From Chryseobacterium sp. POL2 (lineage in GTDB: Bacteria > Bacteroidota > Bacteroidia > Flavobacteriales > Weeksellaceae), in assembly GCF_011058315.1 (NCBI RefSeq), contig NZ_CP049298.1, positions 2,914,001-2,978,000 on the forward strand: a stretch of DNA of 64,000 nt. Reading direction: 5' to 3'. Positions 9,904 to 19,409 of this stretch are shown here, piece after piece. Made by a program: the position numbers and the translations under genes. How positions within the stretch are numbered: the first letter of the stretch is position 1; each line of letters begins with the position of its first letter. Below the pieces are notes generated by a model, which worked only from the letters and a program-made list of their open reading frames with translations, had not been told where the DNA came from and searched no databases.

Positions 9904-10896
9904 ATGGCAATTAAATATTCGGTGTTGGATTTAGCAACAATTCTTAAAGGTGATAGTATCCGCCAAAGTTTTGAGAAGTCTGTAAAAGCGGCTCAAAAAG
10001 TTGAAAGTTTGGGATATCATCGTTATTGGTTTTCCGAACATCATAATATGCCCAATGTGGCAAGTTCGGCGACATCTTTACTCATTGGTCACATTGCATC
10101 ACAAACTAAAAGTATCAGAGTAGGATCGGGTGGAATTATGTTGCCCAACCATTCGACATTATCGGTTGCAGAACAGTTTGGTACGCTGGATGCGCTTTAT
10201 CCTAATCGAATTGATCTAGGCCTTGGACGAGCGCCAGGTACGGACATGTTAACAGCAAGTATTCTGAGAAGAGGACAATTGGAAAACCATTATAATTTTG
10301 AATTTCATATTCAGGAATTGAAACAATATTTCAGCTTAGGAAATTCGAATTCCAAAGTAAGAGCGATCCCTGGTGAGGGCGCAGAAGTCCCAATCTATAT
10401 TTTGGGATCTTCAACAGATAGTGCTTTTCTTGCAGCAAAATTAGGTTTGCCTTATGCCTTTGCTGCACATTTTGCACCTTCGCAGATGGAAGTTGCTTTT
10501 GAGATTTATGAAGAACATTTCCAGCCAAGTTCCGTTTTGGATAAGCCTTACAAAATGGCTTGTATTAATATTATCGCAGCGGATAGTGTGGACGAAGCCC
10601 ATTATTTATCAACGTCCCATTTTCAGGCTTTTGTTAATATTTTGACCGATCAGCGTCAGCCTTTGTTACCACCAGAAGAAACTGATTTGGCTAATATTTC
10701 TGATGAGCTTGCTTTGCATCTTAACCGTATGGCAGCTAAGACTTTTGTTGGTGATAAAGCTAGTCTTGAAAAGAAACTGTCAGAATTTGTGAAACATAAT
10801 AAAATTGACGAGATTATTGTTTCGGGACATATATATGATTTTGAAGCCAAACTTCATTCCTACGAAATTGCTTCCCAAATTTTAAAAAATATGTAA
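9904..10896 (+). CDS. LLM-class flavin-dependent oxidoreductase (luciferase-like monooxygenase)
   Basis: 330 aa from the ATG at 9904, where the conserved N-terminus MAIKYSVLDLATI begins; an upstream in-frame ATG at 9847 only adds a non-conserved extension. Family segments are YHRYWFSEHHNMPNVASS, VGSGGIMLPNHSTLSVAEQFGTLDALYPNRIDLGLGRAPGTD and YILGSSTDSAFLAAKLGLPYAFAAHFAP, typical of the alkanal-monooxygenase-like MsnO8/YhbW group that uses reduced FMN. The substrate is unknown. It is a single gene ending in a hairpin shared with the converging nuo operon. Confidence 0.88.
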   Translation: MAIKYSVLDLATILKGDSIRQSFEKSVKAAQKVESLGYHRYWFSEHHNMPNVASSATSLLIGHIASQTKSIRVGSGGIMLPNHSTLSVAEQFGTLDALYPNRIDLGLGRAPGTDMLTASILRRGQLENHYNFEFHIQELKQYFSLGNSNSKVRAIPGEGAEVPIYILGSSTDSAFLAAKLGLPYAFAAHFAPSQMEVAFEIYEEHFQPSSVLDKPYKMACINIIAADSVDEAHYLSTSHFQAFVNILTDQRQPLLPPEETDLANISDELALHLNRMAAKTFVGDKASLEKKLSEFVKHNKIDEIIVSGHIYDFEAKLHSYEIASQILKNM

Positions 10897-10901
10897 AACA
10901 A

Positions 10902-10936
10902 AAAAGCTTCAGAAATTCTGAAGCTTTTGATTTTTT
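10902..10936. terminator. bidirectional terminator between the LLM gene and nuoN
   Basis: AAAAGCTTCAGAA (10902-10914) pairs with TTCTGAAGCTTTT (10916-10928), flanked by T-rich and A-rich runs on both sides, between two convergent genes. Confidence 0.75.
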
Positions 10937-10938
10937 AG

Positions 10939-12321
10939 TTACAATCCAAATTGCATCGTGAACAAATCTGGGAAGACGCCCAAACTTACCAATGCTAAAA
11001 TGATAACAACTGCAACGATATTATAAGTAATACTTACTTTTTCTGATGTGTTAAATGTGCTTTCTTTATAGAAAAACATCGCGATAATAAGTCTTAGGTA
11101 ATAAGCGATACTTAATGCAGAACCCAAAACTGCCACTAATACTAAGAACTCGGCACCGCCTTTTATGGCTTGGTTAAACAAGGCAAACTTAGCCATAAAA
11201 CCTGCTGTCAGCGGAATACCTGCCATAGACAACATTGAGATAGAAGCTACAACTGCTAGCAAAGGATGTCTTTTTCCTAAACCATTGAATGCGCCAAAAG
11301 AAACTTCTCTTTTTACTTTCTCAACCCAAATCAACGCCATGAAAACTCCAACTGTTGCTAAGGAATAAGCAAATAGGTAGAATGCCATATTGTACATAGA
11401 AAGGCTATTAAGCCCGAAGAAGATTAATGCGAGATAACCAGCATGCGAAACGCTAGAGTAGGCCAACATTCTTTTTACATTAGTCTGTACCAAGCCCATC
11501 ACGTTTGCAAGGAGCATTGTGATAATGAGTAGCACGCCAATTACGTTAATCCATTCGCCAGCGATTCCTCCGAATCCTAAAGTCATTAATTTTACAAAAG
11601 CATAAAAACCAGAAATTTTAACCACAGTGGCCATAAAAGCTGTAATCAAAGATGGCGCACCATGATAAACATCTGGACTCCACATGTGGAAAGGCGCTAG
11701 AGAAACCTTGAAAGCCATCGCAGCTAACATTAGCAATGCTCCTACGATAAGCATTAAGTCTTTAGGATTATTGATGGCAAATTCTGAAATTTTATACATG
11801 TCAAAACTTCCTGTTGTGCCATATACTAATGCTGTCCCGAATAACAAAAACCCCGTCGCAAAAGCACCCATCAAGAAATACTTCATTGATGCTTCCGTAG
11901 AACGAAGATCCGTTTTATTACTTCCTGCCATAACATATAACGGAATAGAAAGAATTTCGATACCGATGAATAATGTTACTAAGTTTTGGTAACCGAATAA
12001 GACAATACCGCCAGAAAGCGACATCAACATCAAAGCATAAAGCTCCGACTGGTGGCTTCTATGATTACTAAATGCAAATCCTCCAATGAAGAAAATAAGC
12101 AAAGTCGTAACAATTGAAATTTTTGAAAACAGAGCAGCATTGCTTCCATATTCAAACATGTTTTTGTAAGCGTTAAAAAATTCGCACTCTGGCAAAAAGC
12201 TTACATACAATGCAACTAATAATCCTGCAATACCGATGTATCTAGCATATTTGCCCTGTTGGAAAACTCCAGAGAATAATGCTAAGACAGCCGTAAGGAA
12301 TAATACTATAAAAACACTCAT
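10939..12321 (-). CDS. nuoN: NADH-quinone oxidoreductase subunit N
   Basis: This 460-aa antiporter-like membrane subunit of complex I has about 13-14 hydrophobic helices. Characteristic segments include YQNLVTLFIGIEILSIPLYVMAG, YFLMGAFATGFLLFG, FKVSLAPFHMWSPDVYHGAP and KRMLAYSSVSHAGYLAL, with the lysines that form the proton channel. It is the last gene of the nuo operon, 16 bp after nuoM, and ends at a shared terminator. Length is normal for flavobacteria. Confidence 0.96.
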   Translation of the reverse strand: MSVFIVLFLTAVLALFSGVFQQGKYARYIGIAGLLVALYVSFLPECEFFNAYKNMFEYGSNAALFSKISIVTTLLIFFIGGFAFSNHRSHQSELYALMLMSLSGGIVLFGYQNLVTLFIGIEILSIPLYVMAGSNKTDLRSTEASMKYFLMGAFATGFLLFGTALVYGTTGSFDMYKISEFAINNPKDLMLIVGALLMLAAMAFKVSLAPFHMWSPDVYHGAPSLITAFMATVVKISGFYAFVKLMTLGFGGIAGEWINVIGVLLIITMLLANVMGLVQTNVKRMLAYSSVSHAGYLALIFFGLNSLSMYNMAFYLFAYSLATVGVFMALIWVEKVKREVSFGAFNGLGKRHPLLAVVASISMLSMAGIPLTAGFMAKFALFNQAIKGGAEFLVLVAVLGSALSIAYYLRLIIAMFFYKESTFNTSEKVSITYNIVAVVIILALVSLGVFPDLFTMQFGL

Positions 12322-12337
12322 TTTTTAAAATATCAAT

Positions 12338-13840
12338 TTAACTTATCATAGATAAGAAGATAAACTTCAACGAACTACCCACCATGTCAACAATCACTTG
12401 TGGGAAAATCCCCATAATGATGACGAAAACAGATAAACTTGCAAGAACGGTAAATTCTGCTGGAGAAAGGTCTTTTGCTGTTGACAACAACATTTCATCT
12501 GTTTTACCAAACATCGCTTTTCCGTATAATCTCAACATATATACCGCACATAGGATAATGGTAAGACCTGATAAAATTCCCATGATAAGATTATAATCAA
12601 ACACAGATTTTAAAAGGATAAATTCTCCAATAAATCCATTAGTTAACGGCAATGCCATCGATCCTAATAAGATAATCATGAACAATACCGCAAATTTGGG
12701 TGCTATTTTTGCCAAACCTCCCATTTGACGAATATCTCGCGTTTTGAAACGTTTGTAAAGAATATCCGCACAATAAAACAGACCAACCACGTTGATGCCG
12801 TGTGCAAAAGTCTGTATCAAAGCACCTTCTGCACCTTCTACTATTAGCGCAGTGGGATTGAACATTCTTACCGTTAAAATAGCAGAAGCGAAAATACCTG
12901 CCACCATCAGCCCAACGTGAGATAGGGAAGAATAAGCGATAATTCGTTTAGAATCATTATTAACAATAGCGATTAATGCGCCGTAGATAACACCGATAAC
13001 TGCCAAGATGACAACAATGTCGCCCGATATACCGCCAATTGCTAGAGGTGTAATGGGTAACAAATATCTTAAAATACCATAGATAGCCATCTTCAACATG
13101 ATTCCTGATAATAACATGGACCCTTGTGTTGGCGAATATGTATAGGTATCTGCTTGCCAAGTATGGAATGGGAAAACGGGGAGCTTAACTGCAAAAGCAA
13201 AGAAGATAAACCAGAAGATAACCGTTTGTTGATTAATATTAAGCGCTGCGTTGTACATATCTGTTACCGCAAAAGAAGCAGAATAATTGTAAACGTAGAT
13301 AAAACCTAATAACATGAATAATGAACCAACGAATGTGTACACAAAAAACTTAGTTGTGAATTTGATACGTTTGTCTTCTTGTCCCCAAAGTCCTGCGATA
13401 AACCAAATCGGAATCAACGTTATTTCCCAGAAAATGTAGAATAATAATCCATCCAAAGCGGTGAAAACACCAATTAGTCCAAACTGCATTAACAAGATTA
13501 ACGCATAGAAATTATTGTTGTAAGCTTTGTTTTCGTTGTAAGACGAGAGGATAATTAAAGGTACCAAAATATTAGTGAGTATCACCAAAAGCATACTCAT
13601 CCCATCGATACCGAAGTGGAGATTACTCTTAATAAATTGAAACCAAGGATATGTAATTTCGTATTGCAATTTAGAATCTACAGTTGGACCAAAATCAAAT
13701 CCTGCCAACATATAGAAAGCTAAAAACATTTGTATAAACGCAATTGCCAGCGCGAGATGCTTGCTAGAAGAATTTCTCCATGCAAAAACCAATCCCGAAC
13801 CTACAAGAGGCAATAGTAATAGTGTTGCTAAATATGACAT
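12338..13840 (-). CDS. nuoM: NADH-quinone oxidoreductase subunit M
   Basis: This 500-aa polytopic subunit of the Mrp antiporter family pumps protons in the membrane arm of complex I. It shows the family segments FGIDGMSMLLVILTNILVPL, FYIFWEITLIPIWFIAGLWG (with the essential Glu), FAVKLPVFPFHTWQADTYTYSPT and KRIIAYSSLSHVGLMVAG. The start lies 2 bp after the nuoL stop, which suggests tight translational coupling. Confidence 0.97.
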   Translation of the reverse strand: MSYLATLLLLPLVGSGLVFAWRNSSSKHLALAIAFIQMFLAFYMLAGFDFGPTVDSKLQYEITYPWFQFIKSNLHFGIDGMSMLLVILTNILVPLIILSSYNENKAYNNNFYALILLMQFGLIGVFTALDGLLFYIFWEITLIPIWFIAGLWGQEDKRIKFTTKFFVYTFVGSLFMLLGFIYVYNYSASFAVTDMYNAALNINQQTVIFWFIFFAFAVKLPVFPFHTWQADTYTYSPTQGSMLLSGIMLKMAIYGILRYLLPITPLAIGGISGDIVVILAVIGVIYGALIAIVNNDSKRIIAYSSLSHVGLMVAGIFASAILTVRMFNPTALIVEGAEGALIQTFAHGINVVGLFYCADILYKRFKTRDIRQMGGLAKIAPKFAVLFMIILLGSMALPLTNGFIGEFILLKSVFDYNLIMGILSGLTIILCAVYMLRLYGKAMFGKTDEMLLSTAKDLSPAEFTVLASLSVFVIIMGIFPQVIVDMVGSSLKFIFLSMIS

Positions 13841-13842
13841 TA

Positions 13843-15738
13843 CTATTTTAATATAAAGTTAACAATTAATATTATTCCGATCGCTAAAGACATGATGAGG
13901 ACGTAGTTTTCTACTTTTCCATTTTGTAATCTCTTAGCGGCTCTTCCAGAGTCTGCAGCGCCCAATCCAATGAAGTTAACAATCGGATCAAGAACTGCTC
14001 TGTCGAACATCGAAGCTGCTTTTCCAAGACCTTCTACTGGTTTTACAACGCAAGCTTGGTAGATCTCATCGATAAACAATTTCTTGGCAGAAAGTCTTTC
14101 CCAACCTGTGTATTCTTCTTCCGGAAGTGCTATTTTCTTTTTGGTGACATAGATGTTTTTCACAACGAAAAATATAACAAGCACCATAATTATGGTAACC
14201 GCTAACAAAATCATCTCGATGTTAAACGGAATGGCAACATGTTCTTGCGGATACGCATAGATGGGATGTAACCATTTTGCTAAGTTTTGATATTCGCCAT
14301 GACCAATAAAGTGAGGAAGATTAATAAATCCACCAACCACAGAAAGAATAGCCAACACAACTAAAGGAAGTGTCATAGAAACCGGACTTTCGTGGATGTG
14401 TTTTTTTTGTTCCTCAGTTCCGCGGAAATCGCCAAAGAAAGTTAAGAACAATAATCTGAACATGTAGATAGCTGTTAAAGCGGCACTAAACAATGTCAAC
14501 CCCCAAAGAAGTGGACTCTTGTCATATATTGTTACTAAAATTTCATCTTTAGAAATCATACCTGATAATGGCGGAATACCACAGATAGCCAAGGTCCCTA
14601 TTAAGAACGTCCAATAGGTTACAGGGATTTTCTTTCTTAAACCTCCCATGAAACGCATATCTTGCTCGCCACTCATTGCATGGATAACAGAACCAGCACC
14701 TAAGAACAATAAAGCTTTAAAGAACGCATGCGTCATAACGTGGAACATTCCCGTGGTATAAGCACCAACGCCTAGAGCGATAAACATAAATCCTAACTGA
14801 GAAACTGTTGAATAAGCCAATACTTTTTTAATATCGTTTTGTCTTAATCCCATAAAAGCAGCAATCAACGCTGTTGCTAAACCTATTAATAATATAACAT
14901 TAAGCGTAGAAGGAGCTAATGAGAATAAGAAATTGGATCTTACTACCAAGTAGATACCTGCTGTTACCATCGTCGCAGCGTGGATCAATGCAGAAACAGG
15001 CGTTGGTCCAGCCATCGCATCTGGCAACCATGTGAATAACGGAACCTGCGCAGATTTACCAACTGCACCAATGAATAAACAAATCGTGATAAAGATAATC
15101 GCACTACTATCTAAAGTGAACTTCGTTGAGTTTTCGGCAACGCTTAAAAAATCAATAGCATTAAGTTGTTGTGCCAAAGCAAAAATACCAATTAACAAAC
15201 CTAAGTCACCGATACGGTTCATGATAAAGGCTTTGCGAGCCGCTTTACCATATTCTTGGTTGTTATACCAGAAACCAATTAATAGATAAGAACAAAGTCC
15301 TACACCTTCCCAACCAATAAATAGAATAAGATAATTGCTTCCCAATACCAATAACAACATTGAGAAAATAAAGAGGTTAAGATAACTAAAGAATTTATGG
15401 AATCCTTCGTCGTGACTCATGTAGCCAATAGAATAAAGATGGATTAAAGATCCAATTCCTGTAATAATCATCACCATCATAATCGACAGTTGATCGACCT
15501 GGAATCCGAAATTAACTTGCATTCCGTTGACTTTAAACCATTCAAAAGCTTTTACAATAACAGGTGCACTATCGCTATTCATTCCCATAAAGATGCTAAC
15601 AGCAATCAAAAAAGAAGCAAATACAAGCAACGTTGCCAGCCCACCAACAAGGACTTTCGGAAGATTTTTACCGAACAGACCATTGATGAGGAATCCTGCT
15701 AATGGTAAAAGAATAATTGCGTAAACTAAATTTTCCAT
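13843..15738 (-). CDS. nuoL: NADH-quinone oxidoreductase subunit L
   Basis: This 631-aa antiporter-like subunit includes the long C-terminal lateral helix region of NuoL. Markers are VDQLSIMMVMIITGIGSLIHLYSIGYM, FIGWEGVGLCSYLLIGFWY, GAVGKSAQVPLFTWLPDAMAGPTPVSALIHAATMV and KKVLAYSTVSQLGFMF. It is the most distal proton pump of complex I in the inner membrane. The gene follows nuoK by 6 bp and precedes nuoM by 2 bp. Confidence 0.97.
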   Translation of the reverse strand: MENLVYAIILLPLAGFLINGLFGKNLPKVLVGGLATLLVFASFLIAVSIFMGMNSDSAPVIVKAFEWFKVNGMQVNFGFQVDQLSIMMVMIITGIGSLIHLYSIGYMSHDEGFHKFFSYLNLFIFSMLLLVLGSNYLILFIGWEGVGLCSYLLIGFWYNNQEYGKAARKAFIMNRIGDLGLLIGIFALAQQLNAIDFLSVAENSTKFTLDSSAIIFITICLFIGAVGKSAQVPLFTWLPDAMAGPTPVSALIHAATMVTAGIYLVVRSNFLFSLAPSTLNVILLIGLATALIAAFMGLRQNDIKKVLAYSTVSQLGFMFIALGVGAYTTGMFHVMTHAFFKALLFLGAGSVIHAMSGEQDMRFMGGLRKKIPVTYWTFLIGTLAICGIPPLSGMISKDEILVTIYDKSPLLWGLTLFSAALTAIYMFRLLFLTFFGDFRGTEEQKKHIHESPVSMTLPLVVLAILSVVGGFINLPHFIGHGEYQNLAKWLHPIYAYPQEHVAIPFNIEMILLAVTIIMVLVIFFVVKNIYVTKKKIALPEEEYTGWERLSAKKLFIDEIYQACVVKPVEGLGKAASMFDRAVLDPIVNFIGLGAADSGRAAKRLQNGKVENYVLIMSLAIGIILIVNFILK

Positions 15739-15744
15739 TCCTAA

Positions 15745-16074
15745 TTATCCTCTTAATTTATTAAATATACTTACGTCTACTGATCGTGTATTTCTGTACA
15801 TCATGGCGATAATAGCAAGTCCCACTGCTACTTCTGCAGCGGCAACAACCATGATAAAAAATACAAGTATTTGTCCATGTGAGTCACCTTTGTAAGCAGA
15901 AAAAGCTGCTAATAGTAGATTGACAGAGTTAAGCATCAACTCGACACAGCCCAAAATGATGATGGCATTTTTACGAATTAATACACCTAGCACGCCTAGA
16001 CAAAACAAAATGGTACTCAGAATAATAAAATATTCCAAAGGTACAGATTGAATAAAACTGTTAACTTCTCCCAT
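15745..16074 (-). CDS. nuoK: NADH-quinone oxidoreductase subunit K
   Basis: This 109-aa protein has three membrane helices. The hallmark segment IILGCVELMLNSVNLLLAAF holds the conserved glutamate in the middle of helix 2, and VFFIMVVAAAEVAVGLAI holds the second glutamate. Both are part of the proton path near the E-channel. Length is normal and it sits 3 bp after nuoJ. Confidence 0.96.
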   Translation of the reverse strand: MGEVNSFIQSVPLEYFIILSTILFCLGVLGVLIRKNAIIILGCVELMLNSVNLLLAAFSAYKGDSHGQILVFFIMVVAAAEVAVGLAIIAMMYRNTRSVDVSIFNKLRG

Positions 16075-16077
16075 TTT

Positions 16078-16575
16078 TTAAATTTCTTTTTTACCAATTA
16101 ATACCGCACTTACGATACCAGCAAAGATTAATACTGATGCTAACTCGAACGGTAAAACATATTCGTTAAATAATAATCTTCCCAAATTTTTGGTCAATCC
16201 AACTGAGTAATCCACAGTCGCTGCAGCTGTAGTGTCGCCTGTTAGGCCTTTGTAAGCCCCTAACATCCCGATGAACAAAATCCCAACGGTGAAAATCCCA
16301 ATAAATTTTGGTAAGTTTTTCTTTTTACTTTCGTCTTTAGCATTTAGGTTTAACATCATCAATACATAAAGAAAAAGTACCATAATCGCACCGGCATATA
16401 CAATGATCTGTACAATACCCAAAAACTGAGCATTAAGAAGTACATACATCCCAGAAATGCTAAAAAAAGTTACGATAAGTGATAGTATACTGTATAATGG
16501 ATTTCGTGCAAATACAAAATACACAGCACTAAGAATTGCAATAAAAGCAACTGTGAAAAATAATATCTGATCCAT
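16078..16575 (-). CDS. nuoJ: NADH-quinone oxidoreductase subunit J
   Basis: This 165-aa protein has five predicted membrane helices, with the NuoJ signature LNAQFLGIVQIIVYAGAIMVLFLYVLMMLN in helix 3, the segment that contains the pi-bulge hinge of the E-channel. It lies 2 bp after nuoI and 3 bp before nuoK. The C-terminal helix LASVLIFAGIVSAVLIGKKE is also typical. Confidence 0.95.
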   Translation of the reverse strand: MDQILFFTVAFIAILSAVYFVFARNPLYSILSLIVTFFSISGMYVLLNAQFLGIVQIIVYAGAIMVLFLYVLMMLNLNAKDESKKKNLPKFIGIFTVGILFIGMLGAYKGLTGDTTAAATVDYSVGLTKNLGRLLFNEYVLPFELASVLIFAGIVSAVLIGKKEI

Positions 16576-16577
16576 TT

Positions 16578-17117
16578 TTAATAAGTTTTCTTTTGACGTT
16601 CACTAATATCGATACGCTCATCGATTTTTTCTACCAATCTGTCTTTGCCATAGACAAAGTTTTGTCTTATCATTTCAACATCTACAAGACGGTCTGTAAG
16701 GAAAATAGCTTCTTTTGGACAAGCTTCCTCACACATTCCGCAGAAGATACAACGCAACATATCGATTTCGTATATTTCGGCATATTTTTCTTCTCTATAT
16801 AGATGTTTTTCGTCATTTGTGCGTTCTGCTGCGGTCATGGTAATGGCTTCTGCAGGACAAGCTACGGCACACAATCCACAAGCTGTGCAACGTTCTCTAC
16901 CTTCTTCATCTCTTTTCAGGACATGTTGTCCGCGCCAGATAATAGCTCTCGGTTTTTGCTCCTCGGGATATTGTACAGACGGTACACCTTTTACAAGATT
17001 TCTGACAGCATGCTTCAGCGTAATACTCATCCCTTGCGCAATGGCAGGAAGATATAGTTTTTCACCAAGTGTCATTTTCTTGTTAGAAACAACTTTTGAT
17101 CTGTTTGTTAGTTTCAT
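16578..17117 (-). CDS. nuoI: NADH-quinone oxidoreductase subunit I
   Basis: This 179-aa peripheral subunit has two ferredoxin-type [4Fe-4S] sites: CTACGLCAVACP (Cys 77/80/83/87) and CIFCGMCEEACP (Cys 123/126/129/133). These are clusters N6a and N6b, which pass electrons from NuoG towards NuoB. The N-terminal amphipathic region (about 15-45) anchors it to NuoH. A 111-bp gap with 7-bp repeats separates it from nuoH. Confidence 0.97.
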   Translation of the reverse strand: MKLTNRSKVVSNKKMTLGEKLYLPAIAQGMSITLKHAVRNLVKGVPSVQYPEEQKPRAIIWRGQHVLKRDEEGRERCTACGLCAVACPAEAITMTAAERTNDEKHLYREEKYAEIYEIDMLRCIFCGMCEEACPKEAIFLTDRLVDVEMIRQNFVYGKDRLVEKIDERIDISERQKKTY

Positions 17118-17120
17118 TTA

Positions 17121-17156
17121 ATTATAGATATTAGATGTTAGATGTTTAGATGTTAA
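17121..17156. repeat. degenerate 7-bp tandem repeat in the nuoH-nuoI gap
   Basis: Units read ATTATAG, ATATTAG, ATGTTAG, ATGTTTAG, ATGTTAA on the plus strand: five copies with one 8-bp unit. The array starts right before the nuoI ATG on the coding strand, so it would lie in the untranslated gap of the operon mRNA. Confidence 0.6.
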
Positions 17157-17228
17157 ATAATAAAACTGAAAATCAATTTCAAATTTTAGCATTTCGCACA
17201 CCATCACATCATCATATTATCAACTTTT

Positions 17229-18293
17229 TTAATTTCCAAATAACAGGATTAAAGCACCTGTTAATAATAGATTAACCAATGCCAATGGAATTAAAGTTTT
17301 CCATCCTAAGTGCATCAATTGATCGTAACGGAATCTCGGTAAAGTCCATCTGATCCACATGAATAAGATGATACCAAATATTGTTTTGCTTAAAAATGCA
17401 ACGATACTCAAAATACCGGCAACATTTTCTCCCCAATTGTTTGTAACCCAATCTATTCCCGGATAGTTGAATCCTCCGAAGAATAATACAGTAATCAACG
17501 CATTGGAAATAAACATGTTAACGTATTCTCCAAACATGAAAAGTCCTAACTTCATCGAAGAATATTCTGTTGAATATCCAGTAACCAATTCGGATTCACA
17601 TTCTGGTAAATCGAAAGGGTGACGGTTGGTCTCTGCCAAAGCCGCAATTAAGAAAATAATAAATGCAACCGGCTGGTAGAAAATATTCCAATTAAGTCCA
17701 GAAACTTCAGGAATGATACCCCAAATTTTTCCGTGTGTTTGGCTTTCAGTAATCACTTTTAAATCTAAACTTCCAGCCATCATAATGATTGCTAATAACG
17801 AAAGTCCCATTGCCAATTCGTAAGAAATCATCTGTGACGAAGCTCTTACCGCACTGATTAATGAATATTTGTTGTTAGAAGCCCAACCTCCAATCATGAT
17901 ACCGTAAACCCCGATAGATACCATACCAATAAGATAAAGTACACCAACATCGATATTTGCAACTTGCAGATCAAATGATTGTCCGCCGATATTAAGACTT
18001 TTTCCCCATGGGATAACAGCACCAGTAATTAATGAAATAAACATCACTAAGGCTGGCCCAATTACGAATAAGAATTTTTCGGCATTGGCTGGGGTGAAGT
18101 CTTCTTTGAAGAAAAACTTTCCACCATCTGCTAGAGGTTGTAACAGGCCAAATGGTCCTGCACGGTTTGGTCCGATACGGTCTTGCATAATTGCTGCAAC
18201 TTTACGCTCTGCCCATGTAGAGTAGGCAGCCACAGTAAGTGCTAGCAAGAATAAAGCAAGGACTAATATTAATTTAAAAGTTAGTAGTTCCAT
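17229..18293 (-). CDS. nuoH: NADH-quinone oxidoreductase subunit H
   Basis: This 354-aa membrane subunit contributes to the quinone-binding chamber. Characteristic stretches are STWAERKVAAIMQDRIGPNRAGPFGLLQPLADG, ALAETNRHPFDLPECESELVTGY (the conserved acidic cytoplasmic loop) and MWIRWTLPRFRYDQLMHLGWK. About eight helices are visible. It is in the usual place between nuoG and nuoI. Confidence 0.97.
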   Translation of the reverse strand: MELLTFKLILVLALFLLALTVAAYSTWAERKVAAIMQDRIGPNRAGPFGLLQPLADGGKFFFKEDFTPANAEKFLFVIGPALVMFISLITGAVIPWGKSLNIGGQSFDLQVANIDVGVLYLIGMVSIGVYGIMIGGWASNNKYSLISAVRASSQMISYELAMGLSLLAIIMMAGSLDLKVITESQTHGKIWGIIPEVSGLNWNIFYQPVAFIIFLIAALAETNRHPFDLPECESELVTGYSTEYSSMKLGLFMFGEYVNMFISNALITVLFFGGFNYPGIDWVTNNWGENVAGILSIVAFLSKTIFGIILFMWIRWTLPRFRYDQLMHLGWKTLIPLALVNLLLTGALILLFGN

Positions 18294-18370
18294 AAAATTG
18301 TATTAGAAATTTGAGATCTGATAGCAAATAAAGCGTTGTTACCAAAACATCAAATTATCACATTTTCATA

Positions 18371-19369
18371 TTAAATTTCGTCTTTTTTAGCAATTTCTTT
18401 TGCATCTGGATTATCCAATTGTCTGAAATAATCCTTCGGTTTTTCATAATGGTTCAAAGAAATAACTGAATGTCTATCGATATGTCTAGGGCCTTCGATT
18501 GTCCAATATTTCACATCTTTTCTTTCAAAACGACATGTATTACAGATCCAATCTTCCACCTCGCCATATTGATCTTGACGCGCTGTAACTCTTATCACTT
18601 CGTCGCCTTTCATCCACAACACCACTTTACCACTACATTTTTCACAAGAACAAGAAGCATTCAATGGTTTTGTAAACCACACGCGACTTCCGAATCTTGC
18701 CGTTCTGTCTGTTAGTGCTCCTACAGGACAAACATCGATAACGTTACCGATAAAATCGTTGTCCAAAGCCTTGTTAAGATAGGTCGAAATTTCAGCGTGA
18801 TCCCCACGGAACAAAATACCATGTTCGCGCTTTTCTGTAAGTTGATTGGCTGCCAAGACACATCTTGCACAAAGGATACAACGGTTCATATTCAGTTTGA
18901 TATATGGACCAATATCGTCTGCTTCGTAGGTGTTTCTTTCGAATTCTGTTCTGGTACCTGCAACGCCGTGTTCGTAACCCAAATCCTGAAGATGACATTC
19001 TCCAGCTTGGTCACATATAGGACAATCCAAAGGGTGATTTAGTAACAAAAATTCGGTCACCGCTTTACGACCTTCTTGTGCTTTTTCGGAGGTTAGATTT
19101 TTGACCTCCATACCATCCATAACGCCAGTTCTACAACTTGCGACTAATTTTGGCATTGGACGAGGATCGGCATCAGAACCTTTTGACACTTCTACCAAAC
19201 AAGTTCTACATCTTCCACCACTTTGCTCCAATTTGCTGTAATAGCACATTGCAGGAGGTACAGATTTGCCTCCGATTTGTCTAGCTGCCTCCAAAATAGA
19301 AGTACCTGGCAAAACTTCGGTTGTCTGTCCGTCTATGGTAACTTTAAATTTTTTAATTTCTTCGCTCAT
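18371..19369 (-). CDS. nuoG: NADH-quinone oxidoreductase subunit G, short form
   Basis: This 332-aa protein matches only the N-terminal part of the ~900-aa E. coli NuoG. It has the [2Fe-2S] cysteines (42, 54, 57, 79), the N5 ligands His112, Cys116, Cys119 and Cys125, and the N4 ligands CILCARC (164/167/170) plus Cys214. A further Cys set near 240-245 and 271-274 resembles the start of the molybdopterin-type domain, which is otherwise absent. Short NuoG is usual in flavobacteria. Electron transfer from NuoF to NuoI should be intact. An exported-protein gene separates it from nuoF. Confidence 0.92.
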   Translation of the reverse strand: MSEEIKKFKVTIDGQTTEVLPGTSILEAARQIGGKSVPPAMCYYSKLEQSGGRCRTCLVEVSKGSDADPRPMPKLVASCRTGVMDGMEVKNLTSEKAQEGRKAVTEFLLLNHPLDCPICDQAGECHLQDLGYEHGVAGTRTEFERNTYEADDIGPYIKLNMNRCILCARCVLAANQLTEKREHGILFRGDHAEISTYLNKALDNDFIGNVIDVCPVGALTDRTARFGSRVWFTKPLNASCSCEKCSGKVVLWMKGDEVIRVTARQDQYGEVEDWICNTCRFERKDVKYWTIEGPRHIDRHSVISLNHYEKPKDYFRQLDNPDAKEIAKKDEI

Positions 19370-19409
19370 TTTATTTAATTATAAGCTTATAATTGTAGGT
19401 TTTACCCTC

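Noticed and set aside
18371-19369. Truncated, broken nuoG
   Set aside because: The short form keeps all N-terminal cluster ligands and is, to my knowledge, normal in flavobacteria.
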